A stretch of 5,886 nt of DNA from CAZLMW01 sp964560875 (GTDB lineage Bacteria; Myxococcota_A; UBA9042). The notes under the pieces are model-generated. The model ran no database searches. It was not told the origin of the DNA and saw nothing but the letters and a program-made list of their open reading frames with translations. The stretch lies in assembly GCA_964560875.1 (NCBI GenBank), contig CAZLMW010000222.1, positions 1 to 5,886 of the forward strand, read 5' to 3'. The number at the start of each line of letters is the position of its first letter. Within the stretch, counting starts at the first letter, position 1. Of this stretch, positions 1 to 5,886 are shown one piece after another. The position numbers and the translations under genes are program-made.

Positions 1-73
1 TGCATTGCCGATGAGTGCGGCGACGCTCACGTCCGAACAACTCCGATCCGATCTGGTGAAGCCCCGCCGAGGT

Positions 74-102
74 TTGGTATGGTCATCGGGCCGTGCTACG
101 GT
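74..102 (+). promoter_or_regulatory. candidate sigma-70-type promoter for the four-gene unit
   Basis: TTGGTA at 74-79 matches four of six bases of the -35 consensus. After a 17-base spacer, TACGGT at 97-102 carries the key T, A and final T of a -10 box and is preceded by TG at 94-95, the extended -10 motif. Transcription would begin near 109. A second, overlapping extended -10 (TG at 75-76, TATGGT at 78-83) lacks a good -35. This is a match by eye in GC-rich DNA and has not been tested. Confidence 0.4.
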
Positions 103-200
103 GGAGCGACGTGCTGGCAGCGGCACGACGGAGCACGCCGGGACCGATCAAAAGGACCCGCGCAGACCGCCACCGCGACGGCAAGCACGCGATCCCCCGC

Positions 201-205
201 AGGAG
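201..205 (+). promoter_or_regulatory. Shine-Dalgarno deciding the start of the aldolase gene
   Basis: AGGAG at 201-205 lies directly before two tandem in-frame ATG codons at 207 and 210. The spacing is 1 base to the first and 4 to the second, which favours the second. No comparable site precedes the upstream in-frame GTG at 93. Confidence 0.6.
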
Positions 206-209
206 AATG

Positions 210-1016
210 ATGGCCAGCCCCTCGACCGCCGTGCGTCTGGCGCATTCGGAGCCCACGAGCGTCGATCTCGCTGGCGCCGAAAAGGCGTTGCGGGACAACC
301 TGGTTGAGCTGCGAGAGACCACGCCACTGAGCGCGTTCAAGCTCGGCACCGAAGAAGAAGGCCTCGACTTCGACCAGATTCGCTACCTGCGCGCCGTCTT
401 GCCCCAGGACAGCGAGATCTTCATCAAGATCGGCGGGCCGTGCGCCAAGGCTGACATCCGCCAGGCGCGCGAAGTCGGCGCCGTTGGTCTGGTTGCCCCG
501 ATGGTGGAGAGCGTGTACGGCCTGCGCCGTTTCATCGAAGCCACCGAGGCGATCTTCGGCGACAACGTGCGACGCGCCTTCAACATGGAGACGGTGACGG
601 CCTACAACTCGCTCGACGAGCTGCTGTCATCGCCCTGGGCCCGCAAGCTCGACTTCCTCAACATCGGCCGCAGCGATCTCGCCGGGTCGCTCGATGAGGA
701 CGTCGACAGCGACCGCATGACGACCGTCGTTTGCGACGCGATCCGCCGCTCACACGCCGCGGGTCTGCAGGTCCACGTCGGCGGCACGGTCACCGTCAAC
801 ACGCTCAAACCGGTCATCGAACACATCGACTTCGAAGGCATCCATACACGTTGGCTGATCTTCGACATGCCCGGACGCGAGGCGACCGAGGATGTCGTGC
901 AGCGCGGGCTGTCCTTCGAAGTACAGATGCTGCGCTTGCTCGCGGCGCGTTTTCCGTCGCTGGCCGCCGACCACCTGCGCCGCGCGGATATCACCGCCTC
1001 GAGGCTGCAAGGCTGA
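210..1016 (+). CDS. HpcH/HpaI-type aldolase (citrate lyase beta family)
   Basis: This is a predicted cytoplasmic TIM-barrel enzyme of 268 residues, the family's usual size. The family makes or cleaves C-C bonds next to pyruvate, oxaloacetate or an acyl-CoA enolate, using a divalent metal. Visible barrel motifs, in order, are FKLGTEEEG near residue 44, FIKIGG (K73), VGLVAPMVES near 94, FNMETVTAY with E127, and NIGRSDLAGSL with D156. E127 and D156 match the metal-binding Glu and Asp of HpaI-type enzymes. A lysine stands where classical HpaI has its catalytic arginine, as in a KIGG-bearing subgroup of citrate-lyase-like aldolases I recall. The start is placed at ATG 210 (or 207) because AGGAG precedes it; the longer frame from GTG 93 only adds an Arg-rich, unconserved-looking stretch that overlaps the candidate promoter. 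It is the first gene of a tight four-gene unit. Fold and family are well supported; the substrate is unknown. Confidence 0.85.
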   Translation: MASPSTAVRLAHSEPTSVDLAGAEKALRDNLVELRETTPLSAFKLGTEEEGLDFDQIRYLRAVLPQDSEIFIKIGGPCAKADIRQAREVGAVGLVAPMVESVYGLRRFIEATEAIFGDNVRRAFNMETVTAYNSLDELLSSPWARKLDFLNIGRSDLAGSLDEDVDSDRMTTVVCDAIRRSHAAGLQVHVGGTVTVNTLKPVIEHIDFEGIHTRWLIFDMPGREATEDVVQRGLSFEVQMLRLLAARFPSLAADHLRRADITASRLQG

Positions 1017-1022
1017 ACGAGC

Positions 1023-2012
1023 GTGCGTGACGCCCTCCGCCAACGGGCCTACACCAAGATCATCTGCGGGCTCTCGATGCGCGACCCGGGTGTCGTGCGC
1101 AAGATCGCGACCCTGTACACCCTCGCGGGCGCCACGGTCATCGACGTCGCGCTCGATCCCGCCATCGTCGGCGCCGCGATCGGCGGCATCCAAGACGCGC
1201 GGGCCATCGACGCCGCTGTCGCGCAACCGGCTGTCATGGTCAGCCACGGGTTGGCCAGCGATCCACACATCGGGGCCGCACTGCTGCATCCGAGCATCTG
1301 CGCCACGTGCGATTGTTGCGTGATCGAAGAGCTGCGGTTGTGCGCCGAGAGACCGCTGCCCGAACGCGCCCCCGAGTGCCCGTCGTGCATGAAATGCCTC
1401 GACGCCTGTCCACATGGTGCGCTGCGTTTTGCACCCGCCATCGCGTCGCCGGCCAGCGCGATCGCCGACGCCATCGCGGCGGGTGCGAGCGCGGTCGAAT
1501 TGCACGTCGCCGGCGCCACGATCGAGGCCACGGACAAGCTTTACCGCGCCATCGAGCCCGGCCTGCAAGACGATACGCTTGTGTCGCTGTCGATCGGCGC
1601 GCAGGTCGAAGGCGACGCCGGGGTGCTCGACAAGGCGCGCTGGGCCGCGACCCTCGATCGCCCCGTCGTCCTGCAGGTCGAAGGCAAGCCCATGCACGGC
1701 GACCGCGGCGACCGACCCGACGCTGCGACGATCCACGCCTGCAGACACCTGCTCGCCAAGGACGTCAAGCTGCCCCTGCAGCTCGCGGGCGGAACCGGAC
1801 AAGGCACACGCCAACGTGCTTTCGACGCCGGTGTCGCGGCCCATGGGATCGGCTTTGGCACCGCGGCGCGCCTGGCTGTCAACGAATCGCTCGCGACGAC
1901 GATGTCCGGTCCCACCACCGCGTGGGGCCCCGGCAACGCCACCTTCGACAGATCGCTCGCCGCCGCCAAGACGCTCGTCAACGCCGCCCAGCCGATCCCG
2001 AGCGCGCCATGA
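1023..2012 (+). CDS. ldpA: LdpA-like iron-sulfur protein
   Basis: This 329-residue protein resembles LdpA, which in cyanobacteria is a redox-responsive Fe-S protein feeding the circadian clock, and it is close to that protein in length. The N-terminus has the LdpA-type K-I-I-C-G element (C15) followed by LYTLAGATVIDVALDP. Residues 93-129 hold two cysteine groups. The first is C93, C96, C98, C99 and C107. The second is C119, C122, C125 and C129 followed by Pro, a classical 4Fe-4S ferredoxin spacing. The C-terminal half looks like a TIM-barrel-type LdpA_C domain, with EGKPMHGD (220-227) and LQLAGGT (252-258), both hallmarks I recall from LdpA. The start is GTG 1023, 6 bases after the previous stop, with a weak AAGG at 1009-1012; this start places the K-I-I-C-G element where LdpA has it. 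The stop overlaps the next ATG. No kai or photosynthesis gene is nearby, so a metabolic Fe-S role is more likely than clock input. Homology is fairly sure; function is not. Confidence 0.8.
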   Translation: MRDALRQRAYTKIICGLSMRDPGVVRKIATLYTLAGATVIDVALDPAIVGAAIGGIQDARAIDAAVAQPAVMVSHGLASDPHIGAALLHPSICATCDCCVIEELRLCAERPLPERAPECPSCMKCLDACPHGALRFAPAIASPASAIADAIAAGASAVELHVAGATIEATDKLYRAIEPGLQDDTLVSLSIGAQVEGDAGVLDKARWAATLDRPVVLQVEGKPMHGDRGDRPDAATIHACRHLLAKDVKLPLQLAGGTGQGTRQRAFDAGVAAHGIGFGTAARLAVNESLATTMSGPTTAWGPGNATFDRSLAAAKTLVNAAQPIPSAP

Positions 2013-3109
2013 ACCCGCTGCGCTGTTTCGCCGACGCCATCCGCACGACACCCGTCTACCGATCGACGTGGTTTCTGCCCGGCCCCGACGACGCCAAGCT
2101 CAACCACAACGAGTCGGCGTTCGAGCTACCAGACGCCATCAAGCGCACCATCATCGAACGCATCGCGGCAGCGCCGTGGCACCGCTATCCAGACGCCCAC
2201 AGCGTCGCGCTCACCGAAGCCTTCGCGGCGTTCATCGGTGTCGGCAACGACAGCGTCGCGGTCGGACCGGGCGGCAACGCGCTCATCGGCCGCCTGCTGT
2301 CCGCCCTGCACCCCGACGCGACCCTCATCGTCTGCCCGCCCGCCTACTACGTGTACCCGCGCTTTGGCCGCGCCCGAGGCCTGCACATCCGCGAAGTCCC
2401 GCTGACCGATCGCGACACGCCGGTTCCCTTCGATATCGACGCCGACGCGATCCTCGATGCGGGTGCGAACATCGAACGGCCGGTGCTCTGCCTGACCAAC
2501 CCCAACAACCCAACCGCCAACGCCATGAGCCGCGGCGCCATGGCCCGTCTCATCGCCGAATTCGACGGCCTGCTCATCGTCGACGAGGCCTATTGCGACT
2601 TCGCCAACGCCTCGCTCGTCGCCGCCCTCGACGACCACCCCGGACTTGTCCTGGTGCGCACGCTCTCCAAAGCCGCCGCCCTCGCTGGCTGGCGAATCGG
2701 CGCGCTCGTGGCCAACCCCGCGATCGTCGCCGAGCTCGACAAACCCGACCCGCCCTATCACCTCGGCATGCCGGCCCAGGTCGCTGGCGAAACGGTGCTC
2801 GCCAACCCCGATTTCATCCGCCGCGCCGCTGCCGCTACAACCACAGCGCGCGATGAACTGGCGACCAGGCTTGCGGCCATCGACGGTGTGCGGGTCTTCC
2901 CGTCGGCGACCAACTTCCTGCTGCTCGACCTCGGCGCCCATCATCGAGCAGGTCTGCAAGCGCTCGTTCAACGCCGCGTGGTCGTTCGCGACGTCGACCA
3001 CCTGCCCGGGCTCGCCAACTGCATCCGCGTGTCACTGGGCACCGCCGAACACAACAACCGCGTCGTCGATGCCCTCCAAGCCGGGACGGGCGCTGCGGGG
3101 TCGGCGTGA
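2009..3109 (+). CDS. HisC-like PLP-dependent aminotransferase (class I/II)
   Basis: This 366-residue fold-type I aminotransferase is close in length to histidinol-phosphate aminotransferase (HisC), which swaps an amino group between glutamate and a phosphorylated keto substrate. An N-terminal LNHNES element matches the HisC LxxNEN region. Downstream are NPNNPT (164-169), DEAYCDF with cofactor-contacting D192 and Y195, TLSK with the Schiff-base lysine K221, GWRIG with phosphate-binding R229, and a C-terminal IRVSLGT with R340, the likely carboxylate-binding arginine. All catalytic residues are present. The start is ATG 2009, overlapping the previous TGA as ATGA; an in-frame extension upstream to 1307 lies inside the previous gene and is Arg-rich noise. 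There is no obvious Shine-Dalgarno, consistent with translational coupling. The gene sits beside a phosphatase, echoing the HisC then histidinol-phosphatase order, but no other his gene is visible, so a different phosphorylated substrate is possible. CobD-like decarboxylase is a less likely alternative. Confidence 0.85.
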   Translation: MNPLRCFADAIRTTPVYRSTWFLPGPDDAKLNHNESAFELPDAIKRTIIERIAAAPWHRYPDAHSVALTEAFAAFIGVGNDSVAVGPGGNALIGRLLSALHPDATLIVCPPAYYVYPRFGRARGLHIREVPLTDRDTPVPFDIDADAILDAGANIERPVLCLTNPNNPTANAMSRGAMARLIAEFDGLLIVDEAYCDFANASLVAALDDHPGLVLVRTLSKAAALAGWRIGALVANPAIVAELDKPDPPYHLGMPAQVAGETVLANPDFIRRAAAATTTARDELATRLAAIDGVRVFPSATNFLLLDLGAHHRAGLQALVQRRVVVRDVDHLPGLANCIRVSLGTAEHNNRVVDALQAGTGAAGSA

Positions 3110-3954
3110 ACCGCGAGCTCGGCGTCATCTTCGACCTCGACGGCGTCGTCATCGACGTCACCACCACGTACCGGCAAGCCTATGTCGACGGCGTGATGGA
3201 CGCCCTGCGCCACGACGCTGGCCTGTTGGTCGACACGCCGCTCTTTTCGGTCGAAGACGTGCACGCGCTCAAGCGAAACCCCGGCTACAACGCGCCCCGG
3301 GATACAGTCGATTTCTTCGTGGACGCATGCCTCACCATCGCCGCCTGCGACGCCAAGATCCGACATAGTAAAGCTTACTTGACCAATTGGCACCGCGACC
3401 CCGCAAACGCGGTCCTCGACGACGACGCTCGCGCCTGGATCGCGGCGACACGCCCCCAACTGCAAGCCCTGCGCCGCTGCCACGAAGCCTACGTCGGCTC
3501 ATCCGCCACCCAACGCATCTACGGCGTGCCGCCGCTGTCCAACCTCGCCGGCCACTGCGGCAATGACCGGCTGTTGCTCGATCCAACCCGCATCATCGAC
3601 AAGCCAATCGCCGTCTACACCGGCCGCAACAGCGGTGAAGCCAGGCTCGTCCTCGACCGATTCGCGCTCTTTGCCAACATGCCCGCCAACCTCGTCTTCA
3701 CCACCGACGACGGCGCCTGGAAACCCGATCCCGCACCCATCGACACGCTCATCGAACGCCTCGGCTGCCAGCGCGCGCTCTACATCGGCGACACCGCCGC
3801 GGACCGCGAAACCATCCGCCGCTACAACGCCGGGTCGCCCGAAGTCCGCTGCCAGATCGCCCAGGTCATGTCCGGCACCGAAAAAGCGCCCTGGGACGAA
3901 GCCATCGCCGTGGCACAAAGCTGCGACGACCTGCTCGACCGACTCGGCTGGTAA
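3106..3954 (+). CDS. HAD-superfamily subfamily IA hydrolase (TIGR01548-like phosphatase)
   Basis: This is a predicted cytoplasmic phosphatase of 282 residues using an aspartyl-phosphate mechanism with magnesium. All four HAD motifs are intact: FDLDGVVID with D10 and D12 (nucleophile and acid/base), VYTGR with T172, the motif III lysine K206 in WKPDP, and IGDTAAD with D229 and D233. A long helical cap between motifs I and II (about residues 20-160) makes it subfamily I and larger than common 210-230 residue members. The cap element LKRNPGYN and the C-terminal spacing resemble the TIGR01548 family, which I recall from cyanobacteria, haloarchaea and oomycetes. The start is GTG 3106, overlapping the aminotransferase TGA as GTGA with only a weak G-rich site upstream, so coupling is likely. 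It probably dephosphorylates an intermediate made by the upstream aldolase and aminotransferase. Residues 86-95 are encoded by unusually A/T-rich codons. The HAD call is near certain; the subfamily is moderately sure. Confidence 0.85.
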   Translation: MNRELGVIFDLDGVVIDVTTTYRQAYVDGVMDALRHDAGLLVDTPLFSVEDVHALKRNPGYNAPRDTVDFFVDACLTIAACDAKIRHSKAYLTNWHRDPANAVLDDDARAWIAATRPQLQALRRCHEAYVGSSATQRIYGVPPLSNLAGHCGNDRLLLDPTRIIDKPIAVYTGRNSGEARLVLDRFALFANMPANLVFTTDDGAWKPDPAPIDTLIERLGCQRALYIGDTAADRETIRRYNAGSPEVRCQIAQVMSGTEKAPWDEAIAVAQSCDDLLDRLGW

Positions 3955-3993
3955 CGCCGCGAACAACTCCTCAGCACGCCCCGACACGTGTGC

Positions 3994-4002
3994 TGCTACT
4001 CT
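3994..4002 (+). promoter_or_regulatory. candidate extended -10 promoter for the acyltransferase gene
   Basis: TG at 3994-3995, one spacer base, then TACTCT at 3997-4002 gives an extended -10 element with the key T, A and final T. The -35 position (about 3974-3979) is poor. Transcription would start near 4009, leaving a short leader before the Shine-Dalgarno. It resembles the TGCTAC core of the candidate promoter near base 97. Read-through from the upstream unit remains possible. Confidence 0.3.
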
Positions 4003-4014
4003 CCGCGCTATCCC

Positions 4015-4018
4015 GGAG
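4015..4018 (+). promoter_or_regulatory. Shine-Dalgarno of the acyltransferase gene
   Basis: GGAG at 4015-4018 is 5 bases from ATG 4024. It favours this start over an in-frame GTG at 3988, which lies inside the candidate promoter and adds 12 residues that do not look like the family. Confidence 0.6.
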
Positions 4019-4023
4019 CCGCG

Positions 4024-5835
4024 ATGTTCGACCTCTTCGACAAACACCCATCCCTGCAGCCGATGACCGGCCTCGACGCGGCGTTTCTCTACCTCGAAAC
4101 GCCCACGTCGCCGATGCACGTCGGCGGCCTGTCGATCATGGACGGCAGCCTGACCTACGACCGCTTCCGCGAGCTGCTGCTCTCGCGCCTGCACCTGGTC
4201 AAAGTGCTCACCCAACGGCTGGTGTCGGTGCCGCTCAACGTCGATCGGCCGTTTTGGATGGACGACCCCAACTTCAACATCGACTGGCACCTGCACCACA
4301 CCGCGCTGCCCAAGCCCGGCGACTGGAAACAGCTGCGCAAGCTCTGTTCGCGCCACTTCGGCCTGCCGCTCGACCGCTCCCGCCCGCTTTGGGAGATGGT
4401 CTTCGTCGAAGGCCTCGACAACATCCCGCAGATCCCCCCCGGCTCAGTCGCCGTCATCAACAAGATCCACCACGCCGCGATCGACGGCATGTCCGGCGCC
4501 GATATCGTCGGCATGCTCTTTGACCTGACACCCGACTCACGCGAGATCCCACCGCCACCACCACGCGACACCGGCGCCATCCCCGGCGACCTCGAAATGC
4601 TCGCTCGCACCGCCGTCAGCTTCGCCGCACGCCCCCGCAAACTGCCCGGCGTGCTCGCCGAAACCGTCAAGGCCGGCCTGATGGCCCGCTTCATGAGCAA
4701 ATCCCGCCCCGAAGCGCCCCCGACACTGCCGTTCGCCGCGCCGCCGACGCCGTTCAACGCACCCATCTCCGCGCAACGTTCATGGAACGTCGCCCTGCTC
4801 TCGCTCGACCGGATCAAACACCTCAAGCGCCTGCTCCGCTGCACCGTCAACGACGTCGTGCTCGGCATCTGCAGCGGTGCGCTTCGGCGCTACCTGCAGG
4901 ACCACGACGCGCTGCCCGACGAAGCCCTCGTCGCGATGGTGCCGGTGTCGATCCGCAGCGCCGAAGACCGCGGCGCGATGGGCAACCAGGTCTCCGCGAT
5001 GTTCATCCAGCTCGCCACCGAAGTCGCCGACCCGCTCGACCGAATGAGCAAGATCATGGCCAACGCCAAGACCGGCAAAGGCTACCAGGGCGCCATCGAC
5101 GCCAAGACGCTGCTCGACGCCAGCGAATTCATCCCCTTCGGACTCGCCGGACAAGCCGCCCAGGCCTACTCCCGCGCGCAGCTGAGCAACCACCACCGGC
5201 CGATCTTCAACTGCACCATCACCAACGTCCCGGGACCGCAGGTGCCGCTTTACCTGGCCGGCTCGCAGCTCCTCGCCCAGATGGCCAGCGCGCCAATCCT
5301 CGACGGCATGGGTCTGATGCTCGTCGTCACCAGCTACAACGGCGTGCTCGCCATCAGCCCAACCTCGTCGCCCAAGGTGATGCCGGACCTCGACACGTTC
5401 ACGCGCTACCTGTGGGAGTCCGCCAACGAGCTCGAAGAAGCCGTGCTCAACGCCGGCCTCGAGCTGCCGACCGAAGACGAAAAGGCAGCCATCGCCGACG
5501 TGAAGTCCGTCTTCGAAGACGCCGCAGAAAAGCTCGCAGACGGCCCGAAAGACAAACCCAATCCCAGCGGCGTCTACGCGTTCGACGTGGCCGGAGAGCA
5601 AGCCCAACAGTGGGTCTTCGACCTCGTGCAACGCCGCATCTACGAGGGCGAATCCGACGAAGCGCTCTGCACCCTGCGGATGAAAGACGAGCACTTCTTG
5701 CGGCTGGCAAGCGGGGACTTGGACGGCGCAGCGGCGTTTATGCAGGGCAAGCTGAAGGTCGACGGCGACATCAACGCGGCGATCCGATTCGGCAAGATCC
5801 TCGCCAAGCTCGCGGGACCCGTAGCCGCTGGATAG
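4024..5835 (+). CDS. wax ester synthase/diacylglycerol acyltransferase fused to an SCP2 domain
   Basis: This is a predicted O-acyltransferase that joins acyl-CoA to a fatty alcohol or diacylglycerol, making wax ester or triacylglycerol storage lipid at the inner membrane or lipid-droplet surface. The N-terminus shows the family's LDAAFLYLE and PMHVGGL elements. PLDRSRPLWE (115-124) is followed by the catalytic HHAAIDG (149-155, H150 the expected base). VNDVVL with N276 and D277, GNQVS (320-324) and NVPGP (401-405) mark the C-terminal acyltransferase half, which ends near residue 480. Residues about 490-600 form an apparently complete SCP2 sterol-carrier domain: a leading helix, VYAFDVAG at 517-524, then MQGKLKVDGD at 573-582. 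The whole protein is 603 residues against about 450-480 for ordinary family members, so the extra domain explains the length. SCP2 domains bind lipids or acyl-CoA and may deliver substrate here. A 69-base gap and its own Shine-Dalgarno suggest a unit separate from the upstream four genes. Confidence 0.92.
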   Translation: MFDLFDKHPSLQPMTGLDAAFLYLETPTSPMHVGGLSIMDGSLTYDRFRELLLSRLHLVKVLTQRLVSVPLNVDRPFWMDDPNFNIDWHLHHTALPKPGDWKQLRKLCSRHFGLPLDRSRPLWEMVFVEGLDNIPQIPPGSVAVINKIHHAAIDGMSGADIVGMLFDLTPDSREIPPPPPRDTGAIPGDLEMLARTAVSFAARPRKLPGVLAETVKAGLMARFMSKSRPEAPPTLPFAAPPTPFNAPISAQRSWNVALLSLDRIKHLKRLLRCTVNDVVLGICSGALRRYLQDHDALPDEALVAMVPVSIRSAEDRGAMGNQVSAMFIQLATEVADPLDRMSKIMANAKTGKGYQGAIDAKTLLDASEFIPFGLAGQAAQAYSRAQLSNHHRPIFNCTITNVPGPQVPLYLAGSQLLAQMASAPILDGMGLMLVVTSYNGVLAISPTSSPKVMPDLDTFTRYLWESANELEEAVLNAGLELPTEDEKAAIADVKSVFEDAAEKLADGPKDKPNPSGVYAFDVAGEQAQQWVFDLVQRRIYEGESDEALCTLRMKDEHFLRLASGDLDGAAAFMQGKLKVDGDINAAIRFGKILAKLAGPVAAG

Positions 5836-5839
5836 CAGA

Positions 5840-5878
5840 CTGCGCCAAAGCTTCGCCTCGGCGCAGGTGCTCGTTGTT
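5840..5878 (+). terminator. possible weak intrinsic terminator
   Basis: Five bases after the stop, CTGCGCC (5840-5846) can pair perfectly with GGCGCAG (5860-5866) across a 13-base loop. A T-rich but interrupted stretch, TCGTTGTTT, follows at 5870-5878. The stem is only 7 base pairs and the T tract is poor, so this may instead be a chance GC-rich inverted repeat or a Rho-assisted end. Confidence 0.35.
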
Positions 5879-5886
5879 TGCAAGGG

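Larger units (their letters stand above)
1..206. other. upstream non-coding region and leader of the four-gene unit
   Basis: I see no convincing gene here. Frame 1 is open from base 1 to a TGA at 208-210, but its translation is rich in Arg, Gly, Thr and Ala with no recognisable motif. Its third codon positions are also clearly less G/C-rich than those of the downstream genes. The stretch holds a candidate promoter (74-102) and, just after the predicted transcription start, a small inverted repeat (CGTGC at 110-114 against GCACG at 123-127) that could form a weak hairpin. The predicted leader from about 109 to 209 is some 100 bases long, long enough for regulation, but I recognise no riboswitch class in it. 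The tail of an upstream gene cannot be fully excluded. Confidence 0.55.

Noticed and set aside
93..209. Longer aldolase start at GTG 93
   Set aside because: There is no Shine-Dalgarno, it begins inside the candidate -10 region, and the added residues are Arg-rich and unlike the family's N-terminus. AGGAG directly precedes ATG 207/210.
1..210. Frame 1 open from the window edge to a TGA that overlaps ATG 207, as the tail of an upstream coupled gene
   Set aside because: The translation has no recognisable motif and its third codon positions are much less G/C-rich than in the real genes. It also crosses the best promoter candidate. It is not excluded but not supported.
5..307. A 100-codon + strand open frame beginning with TTG
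   Set aside because: It runs into the aldolase gene in another frame, and its product is Arg/Gly-rich with no motif, typical of a chance open frame in GC-rich DNA.
1307..2008. N-terminal extension of the aminotransferase, or a separate gene in that frame
   Set aside because: It overlaps the LdpA-like gene throughout and is Arg-rich. The aminotransferase fold begins properly at ATG 2009.
1023..2012. A circadian clock locus
   Set aside because: Only the LdpA-like gene points that way. No kaiA, kaiB, kaiC, sasA or photosynthesis gene is present in the window, so a clock role is not claimed.
750..2051. A 433-codon open frame on the - strand
   Set aside because: It is antisense to two well-supported genes. 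The product is a Gly/Arg/Asp-rich string with no domain, as expected opposite strongly G/C-ending codons.
2009..3954. A histidine biosynthesis operon
   Set aside because: Only a HisC-like enzyme and a HAD phosphatase of a different subfamily from HisB are present; no other his gene is visible and the flanking genes do not belong to that pathway.
3499..4356. A 285-codon open frame on the - strand spanning the gap before the acyltransferase
   Set aside because: It lies antisense to the HAD and acyltransferase genes with no recognisable domain, and both + strand genes are well supported.
4780..5883. A 367-codon open frame on the - strand
   Set aside because: It is antisense to the acyltransferase-SCP2 gene and rich in Val, Gly, Asp and His with no motif, so it is a mirror of the real gene's codon bias.

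Overview
The window is high-GC DNA (roughly two-thirds G+C by eye). Five protein genes, all on the + strand, fill nearly all of it, and all use mainly G/C-ending codons. No tRNA, rRNA, CRISPR array, insertion sequence or integrase is visible. The wax-ester-synthase/DGAT-type acyltransferase and the codon style point to a high-GC bacterium, most likely a member of the Pseudomonadota (perhaps a gammaproteobacterium). This placement is an inference with low certainty.

Layout: bases 1-206 are a non-coding upstream region with a candidate extended -10 promoter. Bases 207-3954 hold a tightly packed four-gene unit: an HpcH/HpaI-type aldolase, an LdpA-like iron-sulfur protein, a HisC-like PLP aminotransferase, and a HAD phosphatase resembling the TIGR01548 family. 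The junctions are a 6-base gap, an ATGA overlap and a GTGA overlap, so the genes are almost certainly co-transcribed and probably translationally coupled. A 69-base gap with a candidate promoter and a clear Shine-Dalgarno leads into the fifth gene (4024-5835), a WS/DGAT acyltransferase with an added C-terminal SCP2 sterol-carrier domain. A possible weak terminator hairpin follows.

The four-gene unit is the most interesting part. An aldolase, an aminotransferase and a phosphatase together form a logical route to a small amino compound: C-C bond formation or cleavage, amination, then dephosphorylation. The fourth member is a homologue of LdpA, a protein known from the cyanobacterial circadian input pathway as a redox-sensing Fe-S protein. 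Here it sits inside an apparent metabolic operon with no clock or photosynthesis genes in view. This raises the possibility that the LdpA fold has an enzymatic or redox role in an uncharacterised pathway. The pathway is an inference from family membership and gene order; no substrate can be read from the sequence.

The last gene is probably a separate transcription unit for storage lipid (wax ester or triacylglycerol) synthesis. Its acyltransferase-SCP2 fusion is unusual in length and architecture.
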